Shown here one piece after another: positions 42,326-50,013 of a stretch of 64,000 bases of DNA (its first letter is position 1; every line of letters begins with the position of its first letter). Location: contig CAZEJO010000005.1 in the NCBI GenBank assembly GCA_964512285.1, positions 1 through 64,000 on the forward strand, written 5' to 3'. This DNA is from SM23-28-2 sp964512285. Lineage in GTDB: Bacteria > Chloroflexota > Dehalococcoidia > SM23-28-2. The notes under the pieces were generated by a model. That model ran no database searches and was not told the DNA's origin. It worked only from the letters and a program-made list of their open reading frames with translations. The translations under genes were made by a program, and so were the position numbers.

Positions 42326-43252
42326 ATGGTCACACCCTATGCCTACTTCCACAAGCAGTTCGTCCCGCTGGCCGAGGCCAAGATCAGCGTAAAGACGCAC
42401 GCCTTCAACTACGGCACCGCTGTATTCGAGGGGATCCGCGGCAACTGGAACGAAGAGGAAAAGCAAGCCTACATCTTCCGCCTGGCCGACCACTACCGGC
42501 GCCTGCACCAGAGCTGCCGCGTGCTCAGGCTGGACTTTCCGTACAGCATTGACGAGCTGTGCGATATCACCGTGCGGCTGGTGGAGATGTGCGGCTATCA
42601 GGAGGACGTGTACATTCGGCCCGTCGTTTACAAGAGCGCGGAGGCGCTGGGCGTGCGCCTGCACGATCTGGAGGATGACTTCCTGATCTTCGTCATCCCC
42701 TTCGGCCCCTATCTGGACATCGAGAAGGGGGCCCGCTGCGGCACCTCTTCCTGGCGGCGGATAGAGGATACGAGCATCCCGGCCCGGGCCAAGGTCAACG
42801 GCATCTACGTCAACTCGGCCCTGGCCAAGACGGAAGCGGTGGAGCACGGCTACGACGAGGCGATCATGCTCAACGAGGACGGCCACGTCTCGGAGGGCAG
42901 CGGCGAGAACATCTTCATCCTCGAGAGCGGCCGCCTCATCACTCCGCCGGTGTGGTCCAACATTCTGGTGGGCATAACCCGCGACACCGCAATCACCCTG
43001 GCCCGCGAGGAGCTAGGCATCGAGACCATCGAGCGGCCCATCGACCGCAGCGAGCTGTACCTAGCCGACGAGTGCTTTATGACGGGCACAGCCGCCCACG
43101 TGACGCCGGTGATCGAGGTTGACCGCCGGCCCGTCGGCGACGGCAAGCGGGGGCCGATCACCACCGAGCTCCAGCGCCTCTACTTCGACGTGATGCGTGG
43201 CAAGAACGGCAAATACGCCCACTGGTGCACAGCCTGCCACATCGCCAGATAG
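42326..43252 (+). CDS. ilvE: Branched-chain amino acid aminotransferase
   Basis: 308-aa class IV PLP aminotransferase giving Leu, Ile and Val from their 2-keto acids. The start region VKTHAFNYGTAVFEGIRGNW is typical. The catalytic Lys lies in RAKVNGIYVNSALAKTEAVE, and EGSGENIFIL and TGTAAHVTPV are family motifs. The tail HWCTACHIAR adds a CxxC not expected in the family. It has its own promoter and lies 1.5 kb upstream of the T-box operon on the same strand. Confidence 0.95.
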   Translation: MVTPYAYFHKQFVPLAEAKISVKTHAFNYGTAVFEGIRGNWNEEEKQAYIFRLADHYRRLHQSCRVLRLDFPYSIDELCDITVRLVEMCGYQEDVYIRPVVYKSAEALGVRLHDLEDDFLIFVIPFGPYLDIEKGARCGTSSWRRIEDTSIPARAKVNGIYVNSALAKTEAVEHGYDEAIMLNEDGHVSEGSGENIFILESGRLITPPVWSNILVGITRDTAITLAREELGIETIERPIDRSELYLADECFMTGTAAHVTPVIEVDRRPVGDGKRGPITTELQRLYFDVMRGKNGKYAHWCTACHIAR

Positions 43253-43275
43253 CAGATGGAGGCGTCGTCGCCGCG

Positions 43276-44172
43276 GTGATCTACCATCCTGCCCGTCTGA
43301 TCGGCATGGCCACCGGCGCCGCCATGGTGGCGCTGGCACTCCTCCTGGCGGCGCTCCTGATGGCTTTCGGCAGCCCCTGGGCTATCTCGGCGGCCAAATT
43401 CCTTGCTTTCGGGAGCGCCTTCCTCCTCCTCGCCCTGGCGGCCATCTTCGCCTACTGGACCTACGCCTGCTTGGCCATGAGCTACAGCCTGGACGAGAAG
43501 GGCCTATCGATACGCTGGGGGCTCATTCGCCAGTTCATCCCGTTGAATCGAATCGAGCGCATTGTTCCAGGTCGAGAGGCGCGCTTCTCGGAGATCCAGG
43601 GGGTCAACTGGTGGGCTTATCACGTCGGGCGAGGCAGCGTGCCGGGCATCGGCGAGGTGCTCTTCTACTCCTGTCATCAGTCGCCCTGGGAGTTGATCTA
43701 CATCGTCACGTCATCTGGCTCCTATGCCATCTCGCCCGAGAACAGCGTCCGCTTCACCAAGGAGCTGCAGCGCCTTCAGCACTCTGAAGCAGCCGCAGCG
43801 GAGGAGACGCCGGAGCAAAGGGCTAAGCACCCCCTAGTGGCGATCCACCCGTTCTGGCTAGACCGCTACGGCCAGGCGCTGGCCCTCATCGCGGTGCTGG
43901 CCAACGTGGCCCTCTTCGGCTTCGTCTTCGCCGTCTACCCCGGCCTCGCCGACGAGCTGAACCTGGCCTTCCCACCCCTGGGTCAGACCGACCTCAGACC
44001 CAAGCAGGAGGTGCTGCAGATTCCTGCCACCGCCCTCGCCCTGCTGGCGGTCAGCCTGGCGGCTGGCCTGGCCGTCCACAAGTGGGAGCGAGCCGCCTCC
44101 TACCTACTGCTGGCGGGAGCGACCTTGCTCCAGTGCCTCTTCTGGATTGCGGCCGCCATCGCCGTCACCTAA
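43276..44172 (+). CDS. PH-domain-like membrane protein
   Basis: 298-aa protein with two N-terminal helices (MVALALLLAALLMAFGSPWA, FLLLALAAIFAYWTYACLAM), a bacterial-PH-like domain (residues about 75-170: SYSLDEKGLSIRWGLIRQFI, PLNRIERIVPGREAR) and C-terminal helices. This layout matches bacterial PH/YdbT-like membrane proteins of unknown role. The start is uncertain: GTG 43276 is used, and an in-frame start at 43225 would overlap ilvE. No functional tie to ilvE is visible beyond a 23-bp spacing. Confidence 0.72.
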   Translation: MIYHPARLIGMATGAAMVALALLLAALLMAFGSPWAISAAKFLAFGSAFLLLALAAIFAYWTYACLAMSYSLDEKGLSIRWGLIRQFIPLNRIERIVPGREARFSEIQGVNWWAYHVGRGSVPGIGEVLFYSCHQSPWELIYIVTSSGSYAISPENSVRFTKELQRLQHSEAAAAEETPEQRAKHPLVAIHPFWLDRYGQALALIAVLANVALFGFVFAVYPGLADELNLAFPPLGQTDLRPKQEVLQIPATALALLAVSLAAGLAVHKWERAASYLLLAGATLLQCLFWIAAAIAVT

Positions 44173-44184
44173 CCTGGGAGACTG

Positions 44185-44328
44185 TTGAAAGACGCTCCGT
44201 TTGCCCTTCTGGATGTTCCACTTGCGGACGGCAGTCTGAGCTGGCTGGTGGACGCCTGGGAGATCGCCGCGCGCAGAAGCCGATGCCGTTTGCCTACCGA
44301 GAAGCTCAGGAAGGACATGGAACGGTGA
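44185..44328 (+). CDS. Possible small ORF (47 aa) before the T-box
   Basis: A TTG codon 4 nt after GGGAG opens a 47-codon frame (MKDAPFALLDVPLADGSLSW...ending KLRKDMER). It has coding-like composition and ends just before the T-box promoter. I recognise no family. It could be a small gene or a gene remnant. Confidence 0.3.
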   Translation: MKDAPFALLDVPLADGSLSWLVDAWEIAARRSRCRLPTEKLRKDMER

Positions 44329-44345
44329 GAATTGGACAATCTTGC

Positions 44346-44374
44346 TTGACACTGGCAATTTTCGTTGCTAGAAT
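44346..44374 (+). promoter_or_regulatory. Promoter of the T-box/ilv-leu operon
   Basis: TTGACA (44346-44351), an exact 17-nt spacer and TAGAAT (44369-44374). Near-consensus sigma-70, placed just before the T-box Stem I. Confidence 0.88.
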
Positions 44375-44394
44375 GGCGCTCACAACCAAAGTGG

Positions 44395-44637
44395 AAAAGG
44401 CGACGAAGGGGAGTAGTAGAGGCTCCTTCCTGCTCAAGAGAGCCGGGAGAAGGTGAGAGCCTGGTAGCGAAGGCGCCTCGAACTCGCCCCAGAGCCACCA
44501 GGCTGAACGTCTTGCAGACACGGTAGGTCTGGTCGGGAGCGCCCGTTAGAGCGCTTGGAGCGCTCCGACAGGTCGGAGCAGAAGGGTGGCACCGTCCCGC
44601 CCCAGCGGGATCCCTTTGGGGCGGGATTTGCATTTTA
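44395..44637 (+). promoter_or_regulatory. T-box leader, module 1: Stem I (Leu, CUC) with first antiterminator/terminator
   Basis: Full T-box riboswitch. Stem I has the loop-E strand AGTAGTA (44412-44418), the helix GAGGC/GCCTC flanking the specifier loop, an apical GGTG and the 3' strand GAA followed by specifier CTC (44483-44485), a leucine codon. Stem III is GCTCCGAC-AG-GTCGGAGC (44562-44579). The antiterminator sequence AAGGGTGGCACCG starts at 44582. The competing terminator is a perfect 10-bp stem TCCCGCCCCA/TGGGGCGGGA (44595-44604, 44617-44626) followed by TTTGCATTTT. Uncharged tRNA-Leu should favour read-through into ilvD. UGGC in place of UGGU is unusual for a leucine sensor. Confidence 0.9.
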
Positions 44638-44640
44638 GGG

Positions 44641-44735
44641 TGCCGCCAGAGTGCTGACTTGGCGGAGAAGAAGGGTGGTACCGCGAGGATTCTTGTATGA
44701 TCCCGTCCCTTTTGGGGGCGGGATCGCTTGTTTCG
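44641..44735 (+). promoter_or_regulatory. T-box leader, module 2: second antiterminator/terminator without its own Stem I
   Basis: A stem III-like hairpin CCGCCA/TGGCGG (44643-44648, 44660-44665) is followed by the consensus T-box AGGGTGGTACCGCG (44672-44685) and a second terminator (TCCCGTCCC/GGGGGCGGGA, 44701-44709 and 44714-44723). No specifier stem lies between the two modules. It would depend on the tRNA held by the upstream Stem I, or respond on its own to tRNA ends. Confidence 0.85.
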
Positions 44736-44773
44736 GTCGGGGCACGTCCCCGGCCTGGAGGAGAATATAAGCC

Positions 44774-46450
44774 ATGGCGGCTGCTGGTCCTGTCCTGATA
44801 AGCAATAAGGTGAAGAAGGGCGTGGAGCGCGCGCCCCACAGGTCGCTGCTGCGAGCCCTGGGCCTCACCGACAAGGAGATGGATCAGCCCTTCGTCGGCG
44901 TTGTCAACAGCTACAACGAGATCATCCCCGGCCACACCCACCTGCGCCAGATCGCCGAAGCGGCCAAGGCCGGCGTGCGCAGCGCTGGCGGCACTCCCTT
45001 CGAGGTGAACGTGCCCAGCGTGGGCGATGGGATCGCCATGGGACACATCGGCATGCGCTACAGCCTGCCCAGCCGCGAGGTTATCGCCGATGCCGTGGAG
45101 TGCATGGCCGTAGCCCACGCCTTCGACGCCCTGGTATTCGTCACTAATTGCGACAAGATTGTGCCGGGGATGCTCATGGCAGCAGTGCGGCTGAACCTGC
45201 CCTGCATCTTCGTCTCCGGCGGGCCGATGCTGGCCGGCCACTGGCAGGGCCGGGCGGTGGACCTGGCCACCGTCTTTGAGGCGGTGGGCCTGGTGAGCAA
45301 GGGGGACATGTCGGAGGAGGAGCTGCAGCGGCTGGAGTTGGTGGCTTGTCCCACCTGCGGCTCCTGCGCTGGCATGTTCACCGCCAACACAATGAACTGC
45401 GCTACCGAGGCGCTGGGGCTGGCCCTGCCCGGCAACGGCACCATCCCCGCCGTGGACGCTGCCCGTCTTCGCCTGGCAAAAGAGGCCGGGGCGAAGGTGA
45501 TGGAGGTCCTTGAGGATCGCCTGCGGCCGCGCCAGATTGTGACCAGCGATGGCATCTGGAATGCCCTGGCAGTGGACACGGCCCTGGGGGGGAGCACGAA
45601 CTCCATACTTCACCTGTTGGCCATCGCTCATGAGGCGGGGGCGGATTTCCCCCTGGACATGGTGAACGAGATCAGCGCCCGTACGCCGCAACTGTGTCGC
45701 CTGAGCCCAGCGGGGTCTTACCACGTGGAGGACCTCCATCGAGCGGGCGGCATTGCGGCCGTCATGAAGGAGATAGAGTCGGTCTTGCACACGGAGGTGC
45801 CTACGGTCACGGGCGGGACGGTGGGCGAGAACATCGCCGACGCCGAGGTGCGTGACCGCGCCGTGGTCCGCCCCTTAGCCGAGCCTCACTCGCCCCACGG
45901 CGGGCTGACCGTTCTTTTCGGCAGCCTGGCGCCGGAGGGGGCGGTGGTCAAGTCGGCGGCGGTGGCTCCCGCGATGATGAGCCACCGTGGCCCAGCCCGC
46001 TGCTTCGACTCCGAGGACGAGTGCGTCGAGGCGATCATGCACCGGCATTTCAAGGAAGGCGATGTCCTGGTGTTGCGCTACGAGGGACCCAGGGGCGGCC
46101 CCGGCATGCCGGAGATGCTCTCCCCTACCTCCATCATCTCGGGCATGGGGCTAGACGACAAGGTGGCTCTGATTACCGATGGCCGCTTCTCGGGCGCCAC
46201 TCGCGGCGCTGCCATCGGCCACGTGTCGCCGGAGGCGGCGGCTGGCGGCCCCATCGCCGTTCTCCAAGACGGCGATGAGGTGATCATCGATATAGCCGAC
46301 CAGCGCCTGGATACCGCCGTCAGCCAGGTGGAGATCGAGACGCGCCTGGCGGCTCTGCCGCCCTTCCAGCCCAAGATCGAGAGCGGTTATCTAAAACGCT
46401 ACGCCCAGTCTGTAACGAGCGCCAGCAAGGGCGCCGTCTTAAAGGATTAA
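44774..46450 (+). CDS. ilvD: Dihydroxy-acid dehydratase
   Basis: 558-aa FeS dehydratase that makes the 2-keto acids of valine and isoleucine. It has the cluster-ligand motifs FVTNCDKIVPGMLMA and ACPTCGSCAGMFTANTMNC, plus GRFSGATRGAAIGHVSPEA near the C-terminus. An early HTHLRQIAEAAKAG and PSVGDGIAMGH are typical. A GGAGGAG site precedes the ATG at 44774. First gene after the tandem T-box. An 18-codon ORF of no known meaning (46459-46515) lies between it and ilvB. Confidence 0.96.
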   Translation: MAAAGPVLISNKVKKGVERAPHRSLLRALGLTDKEMDQPFVGVVNSYNEIIPGHTHLRQIAEAAKAGVRSAGGTPFEVNVPSVGDGIAMGHIGMRYSLPSREVIADAVECMAVAHAFDALVFVTNCDKIVPGMLMAAVRLNLPCIFVSGGPMLAGHWQGRAVDLATVFEAVGLVSKGDMSEEELQRLELVACPTCGSCAGMFTANTMNCATEALGLALPGNGTIPAVDAARLRLAKEAGAKVMEVLEDRLRPRQIVTSDGIWNALAVDTALGGSTNSILHLLAIAHEAGADFPLDMVNEISARTPQLCRLSPAGSYHVEDLHRAGGIAAVMKEIESVLHTEVPTVTGGTVGENIADAEVRDRAVVRPLAEPHSPHGGLTVLFGSLAPEGAVVKSAAVAPAMMSHRGPARCFDSEDECVEAIMHRHFKEGDVLVLRYEGPRGGPGMPEMLSPTSIISGMGLDDKVALITDGRFSGATRGAAIGHVSPEAAAGGPIAVLQDGDEVIIDIADQRLDTAVSQVEIETRLAALPPFQPKIESGYLKRYAQSVTSASKGAVLKD

Positions 46451-46529
46451 AGAAGAGATGGCCCTGCGATTGGGAGACGAATTGGCCGCGGTCACAGCAG
46501 GAGCCGGCCGCTAGAGGGGAGGAGAAGAG

Positions 46530-48233
46530 ATGGAGCTTACGGGAGCGCAGATGATCTGCGAATGCCTGGTGCGGGAAGGTGTGGAGCACTTCTTCGGCAT
46601 CCCCGGCGGGGCGACCATACCTTTCTACGACATCCTGCCGCAGTACCCCCAGCTGAAGCACATCCTGGTACGGCACGAGCAGGTGGCTGCCCACGCCGCC
46701 GACGGCTATGCCAGGGCCTCGGGCAGGGTGGGCGTATGCTGCGCTACCTCCGGCCCCGGGGCGACGAACCTCGTCACCGGCATCGCCAACGCCTACCTGG
46801 ACTCCGTACCCATCGTGGCCCTCACCGGCGAGGTGGTAAGAGGGCTCATCGGCCGCGACGGCTTCCAAGAGGCAGATATCACCGGCATCACCCTGCCCAT
46901 CACAAAGCACAACTACCTGGCTCTGGACGCAGCAGACCTGCCGCGGATCATTCGCGAGGCATTCCACATCGCTGGCACAGGGCGGCCGGGGCCGGTGCTC
47001 ATCGACTTCCCCCGCGATGTCTTCCAGCAAAAGGCGGAGTTCGTCTACCCGGAGAAACTGGAGATGCGGGGCTACCGGCCCGTGCCTCCCCCTGACCAGG
47101 AGCACGTCGACCGGGCGGCGGAGCTGATCAACGAGTCGAAGCAGCCGCTGATTCTCGCCGGCCACGGGGTGATCATCTCCCAGGCTTACAAAGAGCTCAA
47201 AGAGCTAGCCGAGAAAGGAAACATACCCGTCATCACCACCCTCCTGGGCATCAGCAGCTTCCCCGGCTCCCACCCCTTGTGCCTGGGCATGCCCGGTATG
47301 CACGGCATGTACTGGAACAACGTGGCCATCGGCGAATGCGACCTGCTGATAGCGATCGGCATGCGCTTCGACGACCGAGTGACGGGCCGCCTGCGCGACT
47401 TTGCCCCGAACGCCAAGGTCATCCACGTGGACATCGACCCGGCGGAGATCGGCAAGAATGTGCGGCCGACAGTGGCCCTCCAGAGCGACGCCAAGAGCGT
47501 CCTCAAGGAGCTGAATCGCCGGGTGAAGAGCCGCTCGCGAGACGACTGGTTGGCTCACCTGGACGAGCTCAAGCGGGAGCATCCGTCGATCACTATCCGC
47601 GAGACGGACAAGCTGTTGCCCCAGTACGTCATCAAGACAATATACGACGCCACCAAGGGCGACTGCTCGGTGGTCACTGGAGTGGGGCAGCACCAGATGT
47701 GGGCGGCTCAGCTCTTCTGGTTCGACAAGCCCAACTCGCTGTTCACCGCCGGCGGGCTGGGCCCCATGGGGTTCGAGGTGCCGGCGGCCATCGGGGTGCA
47801 GGTAGCCCGGCCGGACGAGCTGGTGTGGTCGATATGCGGCGACGGCGGCTTCCAGATGACCCTGCAGGACCTGATCACCGTCTCCGCCAACGACCTGCCC
47901 ATCAAGTTCGCCATCCTCAACAACGCTCATCTAGGGATGGTGCGCCAGTGGCAGACCCTCTTCTACCAGGACAACCTGGTGGCCACGCCCTTGCAGAATC
48001 CCGACTTCGTGAAGATCGCCGAGGCCTACGACATTCTGGGGATAAGGGTCACTGACAAGCAAATGGTGGAATCGGCCATCTACAGGGCCATGGAGCACCC
48101 CGGGCCGGTGATCATCGACTTCCAGGTGGAGGAGCAAGAGAACATCTTCCCGATGGTGCCGCCGGGGGCAGCTCTGCAGGAGACACTGGACCTACCTAAA
48201 TCCGAGGAAGAAAGGGTGGTGGCGCACACATGA
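46530..48233 (+). CDS. ilvB: Acetolactate synthase large subunit
   Basis: 567-aa ThDP enzyme that condenses pyruvate with pyruvate or 2-ketobutyrate. The catalytic Glu is in RHEQVAAHAADGYARA. GATNLVTGIANAYLDSVPIV, the FAD-region motifs and the ThDP/Mg motif GDGGFQMTLQDLITVSANDL with NNAHLGMVRQWQ are intact. It overlaps ilvN by 4 nt (ATGA), fixing stoichiometric co-translation with its regulatory subunit. Confidence 0.96.
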   Translation: MELTGAQMICECLVREGVEHFFGIPGGATIPFYDILPQYPQLKHILVRHEQVAAHAADGYARASGRVGVCCATSGPGATNLVTGIANAYLDSVPIVALTGEVVRGLIGRDGFQEADITGITLPITKHNYLALDAADLPRIIREAFHIAGTGRPGPVLIDFPRDVFQQKAEFVYPEKLEMRGYRPVPPPDQEHVDRAAELINESKQPLILAGHGVIISQAYKELKELAEKGNIPVITTLLGISSFPGSHPLCLGMPGMHGMYWNNVAIGECDLLIAIGMRFDDRVTGRLRDFAPNAKVIHVDIDPAEIGKNVRPTVALQSDAKSVLKELNRRVKSRSRDDWLAHLDELKREHPSITIRETDKLLPQYVIKTIYDATKGDCSVVTGVGQHQMWAAQLFWFDKPNSLFTAGGLGPMGFEVPAAIGVQVARPDELVWSICGDGGFQMTLQDLITVSANDLPIKFAILNNAHLGMVRQWQTLFYQDNLVATPLQNPDFVKIAEAYDILGIRVTDKQMVESAIYRAMEHPGPVIIDFQVEEQENIFPMVPPGAALQETLDLPKSEEERVVAHT

Positions 48234-48799
48234 GAGAGCTACGCAAGCACATCATCATCGCCCTGGTGGAGGACAAGCCGGGCGTGCTCAACCGCATAGC
48301 CAGCAAGTGGCGACAGCGGAGCTTCAACATCGAGAGCCTGGCGGTAGGCCACTCGGAGACGGCAGGCCTGTCCCGCATGACCTTCGTGGTCGATGCCAAC
48401 ACCGACGCCGACCAAGTGGTCAAGCAGTTGGACAAGGTGGTGGACGTGGTGGAGATCCGCGACATCTCCGACGAAACCATCGTCTCCCGTGAGATGGCCC
48501 TGATCAAGGTGAAGGCCACCGCCGAGAACCGCAGCCTGATCATCGAGATCGTGCACATCTTCCGGGCTGAGATCATCGATGTCGGGCCGGAATCGCTGAT
48601 CGTCGAGGTCACGGGACCTGACGACAAGATCGACGCCATGTTCGACCTGCTTGAGAACTACGGCGTGGTTGAGATGGTGCGGACTGGGCGAGTGGCGCTT
48701 GTGCGTGGGCCCGCCAGCTCTACCCCCGACATTCACGAGCTGGGCGAGGAGCCGTTCGAGCGCTATCCAGAGGGCGAAACGCCATATTCGTCTGAGTAG
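48230..48799 (+). CDS. ilvN: Acetolactate synthase small (regulatory) subunit
   Basis: 189-aa regulatory subunit. The N-terminal ACT domain begins KHIIIALVEDKPGVLNRIAS, with FNIESLAVGHSETAGLSRMT, and binds valine for feedback control in this family. The C-terminal domain includes LIKVKATAENRSLIIEIVHI and GPDDKIDAMFDLLENYGV. Length is slightly above the usual 160-175 aa because of an acidic C-terminal tail. Confidence 0.95.
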   Translation: MRELRKHIIIALVEDKPGVLNRIASKWRQRSFNIESLAVGHSETAGLSRMTFVVDANTDADQVVKQLDKVVDVVEIRDISDETIVSREMALIKVKATAENRSLIIEIVHIFRAEIIDVGPESLIVEVTGPDDKIDAMFDLLENYGVVEMVRTGRVALVRGPASSTPDIHELGEEPFERYPEGETPYSSE

Positions 48800-48869
48800 T
48801 CTGATCGGCTGAGTTCCAAGAAGAGAGCGGGCACCGACGCCCGCACCAAGCCAGGAAAGGAGCGATGGC

Positions 48870-49874
48870 ATGGCCAAGATCTATTACGACCAAGACGCCG
48901 ACCTATCGCTGCTAGAGGACCGCACCATCGGCATCATCGGCTTCGGCAGCCAGGGACACGCCCACGCCCAGAACCTCAGGGACAGCGGCTGCAAGGTGCT
49001 GGTCGCCGAACTGCCTGGCACCCCCATGCGAGAGCAGGCCGAGAAGGCTGGCTTCAAGGTAGCGACCGCCGCCGAGGTGGCCAAGGAGTCGGACATCATC
49101 GTCATGCTGGTTCCTGATGTGGTGCAGCCCACCGTCTATCACTCAGGCATCGAGCAAGGGCTGACGGCGGGCAAGATGCTCATGTTCGCCCACGGCTTCA
49201 ACATTCACTTCAACCAGATCCTGCCGCCGGCGGACATCGACGTGACCATGATCGCCCCCAAGGCGCCTGGCCACCGCGTGCGCGAGCTGTTCAGCGAGGG
49301 CAGCGGCGTGCCCGCCCTGGTGGCCGTCCATCAGGACGTCAGCAAGAGAGCCCAGCAGGTGGCCCTGGCCTACGCCAAGGGCCTGGGCTGCACCCGCATC
49401 GGCGTGCTGGAGACGACCTTCACCGAGGAGACGGAGACTGACCTCTTCGGCGAGCAGGTGATCCTCTGCGGAGGAGTAACGGCGCTTATGAAGGCCGCCT
49501 TCGGAACCCTGGTGGAGGCCGGCTATCAGCCGGAGAGCGCCTACTTCGAGTGCATGCATGAGCTGAAGCTGATCGTGGACCTGATCTACGAGGGGGGCAT
49601 GAACTACATGCGCTACTCGGTGAGCGACACTGCCGAGTACGGCGATTACACCCGCGGGCCGCGGGTCATCGACGAGCACGTCCGCCAGACCATGCGCCAA
49701 ATCCTCAAGGAGGTTCAGGACGGTAGCTTCGCGCGCGAGTGGATCCTGGAGAATCAGGCGGGACGGCCCAACTTCCTGGCGCTGCGCAAGCAGAACGCCG
49801 AGCACCAGGTCGAGCAGGTGGGCAAGAAGCTGCGGGCGCTGATGAAGGGGCTGAAGGGGGAGGAGGCTTCCTAG
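48870..49874 (+). CDS. ilvC: Ketol-acid reductoisomerase, probable NADH type
   Basis: 334-aa class I KARI that isomerises and reduces acetolactate and acetohydroxybutyrate. The Rossmann motif is GIIGFGSQGHAHAQNL. Metal/substrate motifs APKAPGHRVRELF, DLFGEQVILCGG and ECMHELKLIVDLIYEGG are intact. The cofactor loop after strand beta-2 reads VAELPGTPMRE (residues 45-55). Common NADPH enzymes have an Arg and Ser here to hold the 2'-phosphate; this one has Glu47 followed by L-P-G-T, so NADH preference is inferred. Confidence 0.96.
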   Translation: MAKIYYDQDADLSLLEDRTIGIIGFGSQGHAHAQNLRDSGCKVLVAELPGTPMREQAEKAGFKVATAAEVAKESDIIVMLVPDVVQPTVYHSGIEQGLTAGKMLMFAHGFNIHFNQILPPADIDVTMIAPKAPGHRVRELFSEGSGVPALVAVHQDVSKRAQQVALAYAKGLGCTRIGVLETTFTEETETDLFGEQVILCGGVTALMKAAFGTLVEAGYQPESAYFECMHELKLIVDLIYEGGMNYMRYSVSDTAEYGDYTRGPRVIDEHVRQTMRQILKEVQDGSFAREWILENQAGRPNFLALRKQNAEHQVEQVGKKLRALMKGLKGEEAS

Positions 49875-49896
49875 CCGATGAGGAAGGTAATCGCCA

Positions 49897-50000
49897 CCCA
49901 GTCTTCAGGCTGGGCTGCAGAGAGAAGAGCCCTCATCCTTAACCGGCCCTCCTCGCCATAGGCGAGAGAGGGCCCCAGAGAAGCGCTATCAAGGATGAGG
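49897..50000. repeat. Palindromic repeats before leuA
   Basis: A hairpin CCCAGTC-ttca-GGCTGGG (49897-49914) is followed by a foldback. Outer arms CCTCATCCTT (49931-49940) and AAGGATGAGG (49991-50000) enclose a second hairpin, GGCCCTCCTCGCC/GGCGAG-A-GAGGGCC (49945-49974). The right outer arm abuts and partly covers the leuA ribosome site AGGAGG (49998-50003). Confidence 0.8.
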
Positions 50001-50013
50001 AGGTAATAGCAAA

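Noticed and set aside
46459..46515. 18-codon ORF between ilvD and ilvB
   Set aside because: Too short and without repeated Leu/Ile/Val codons that would mark a leader peptide; no support beyond an ATG and stop.
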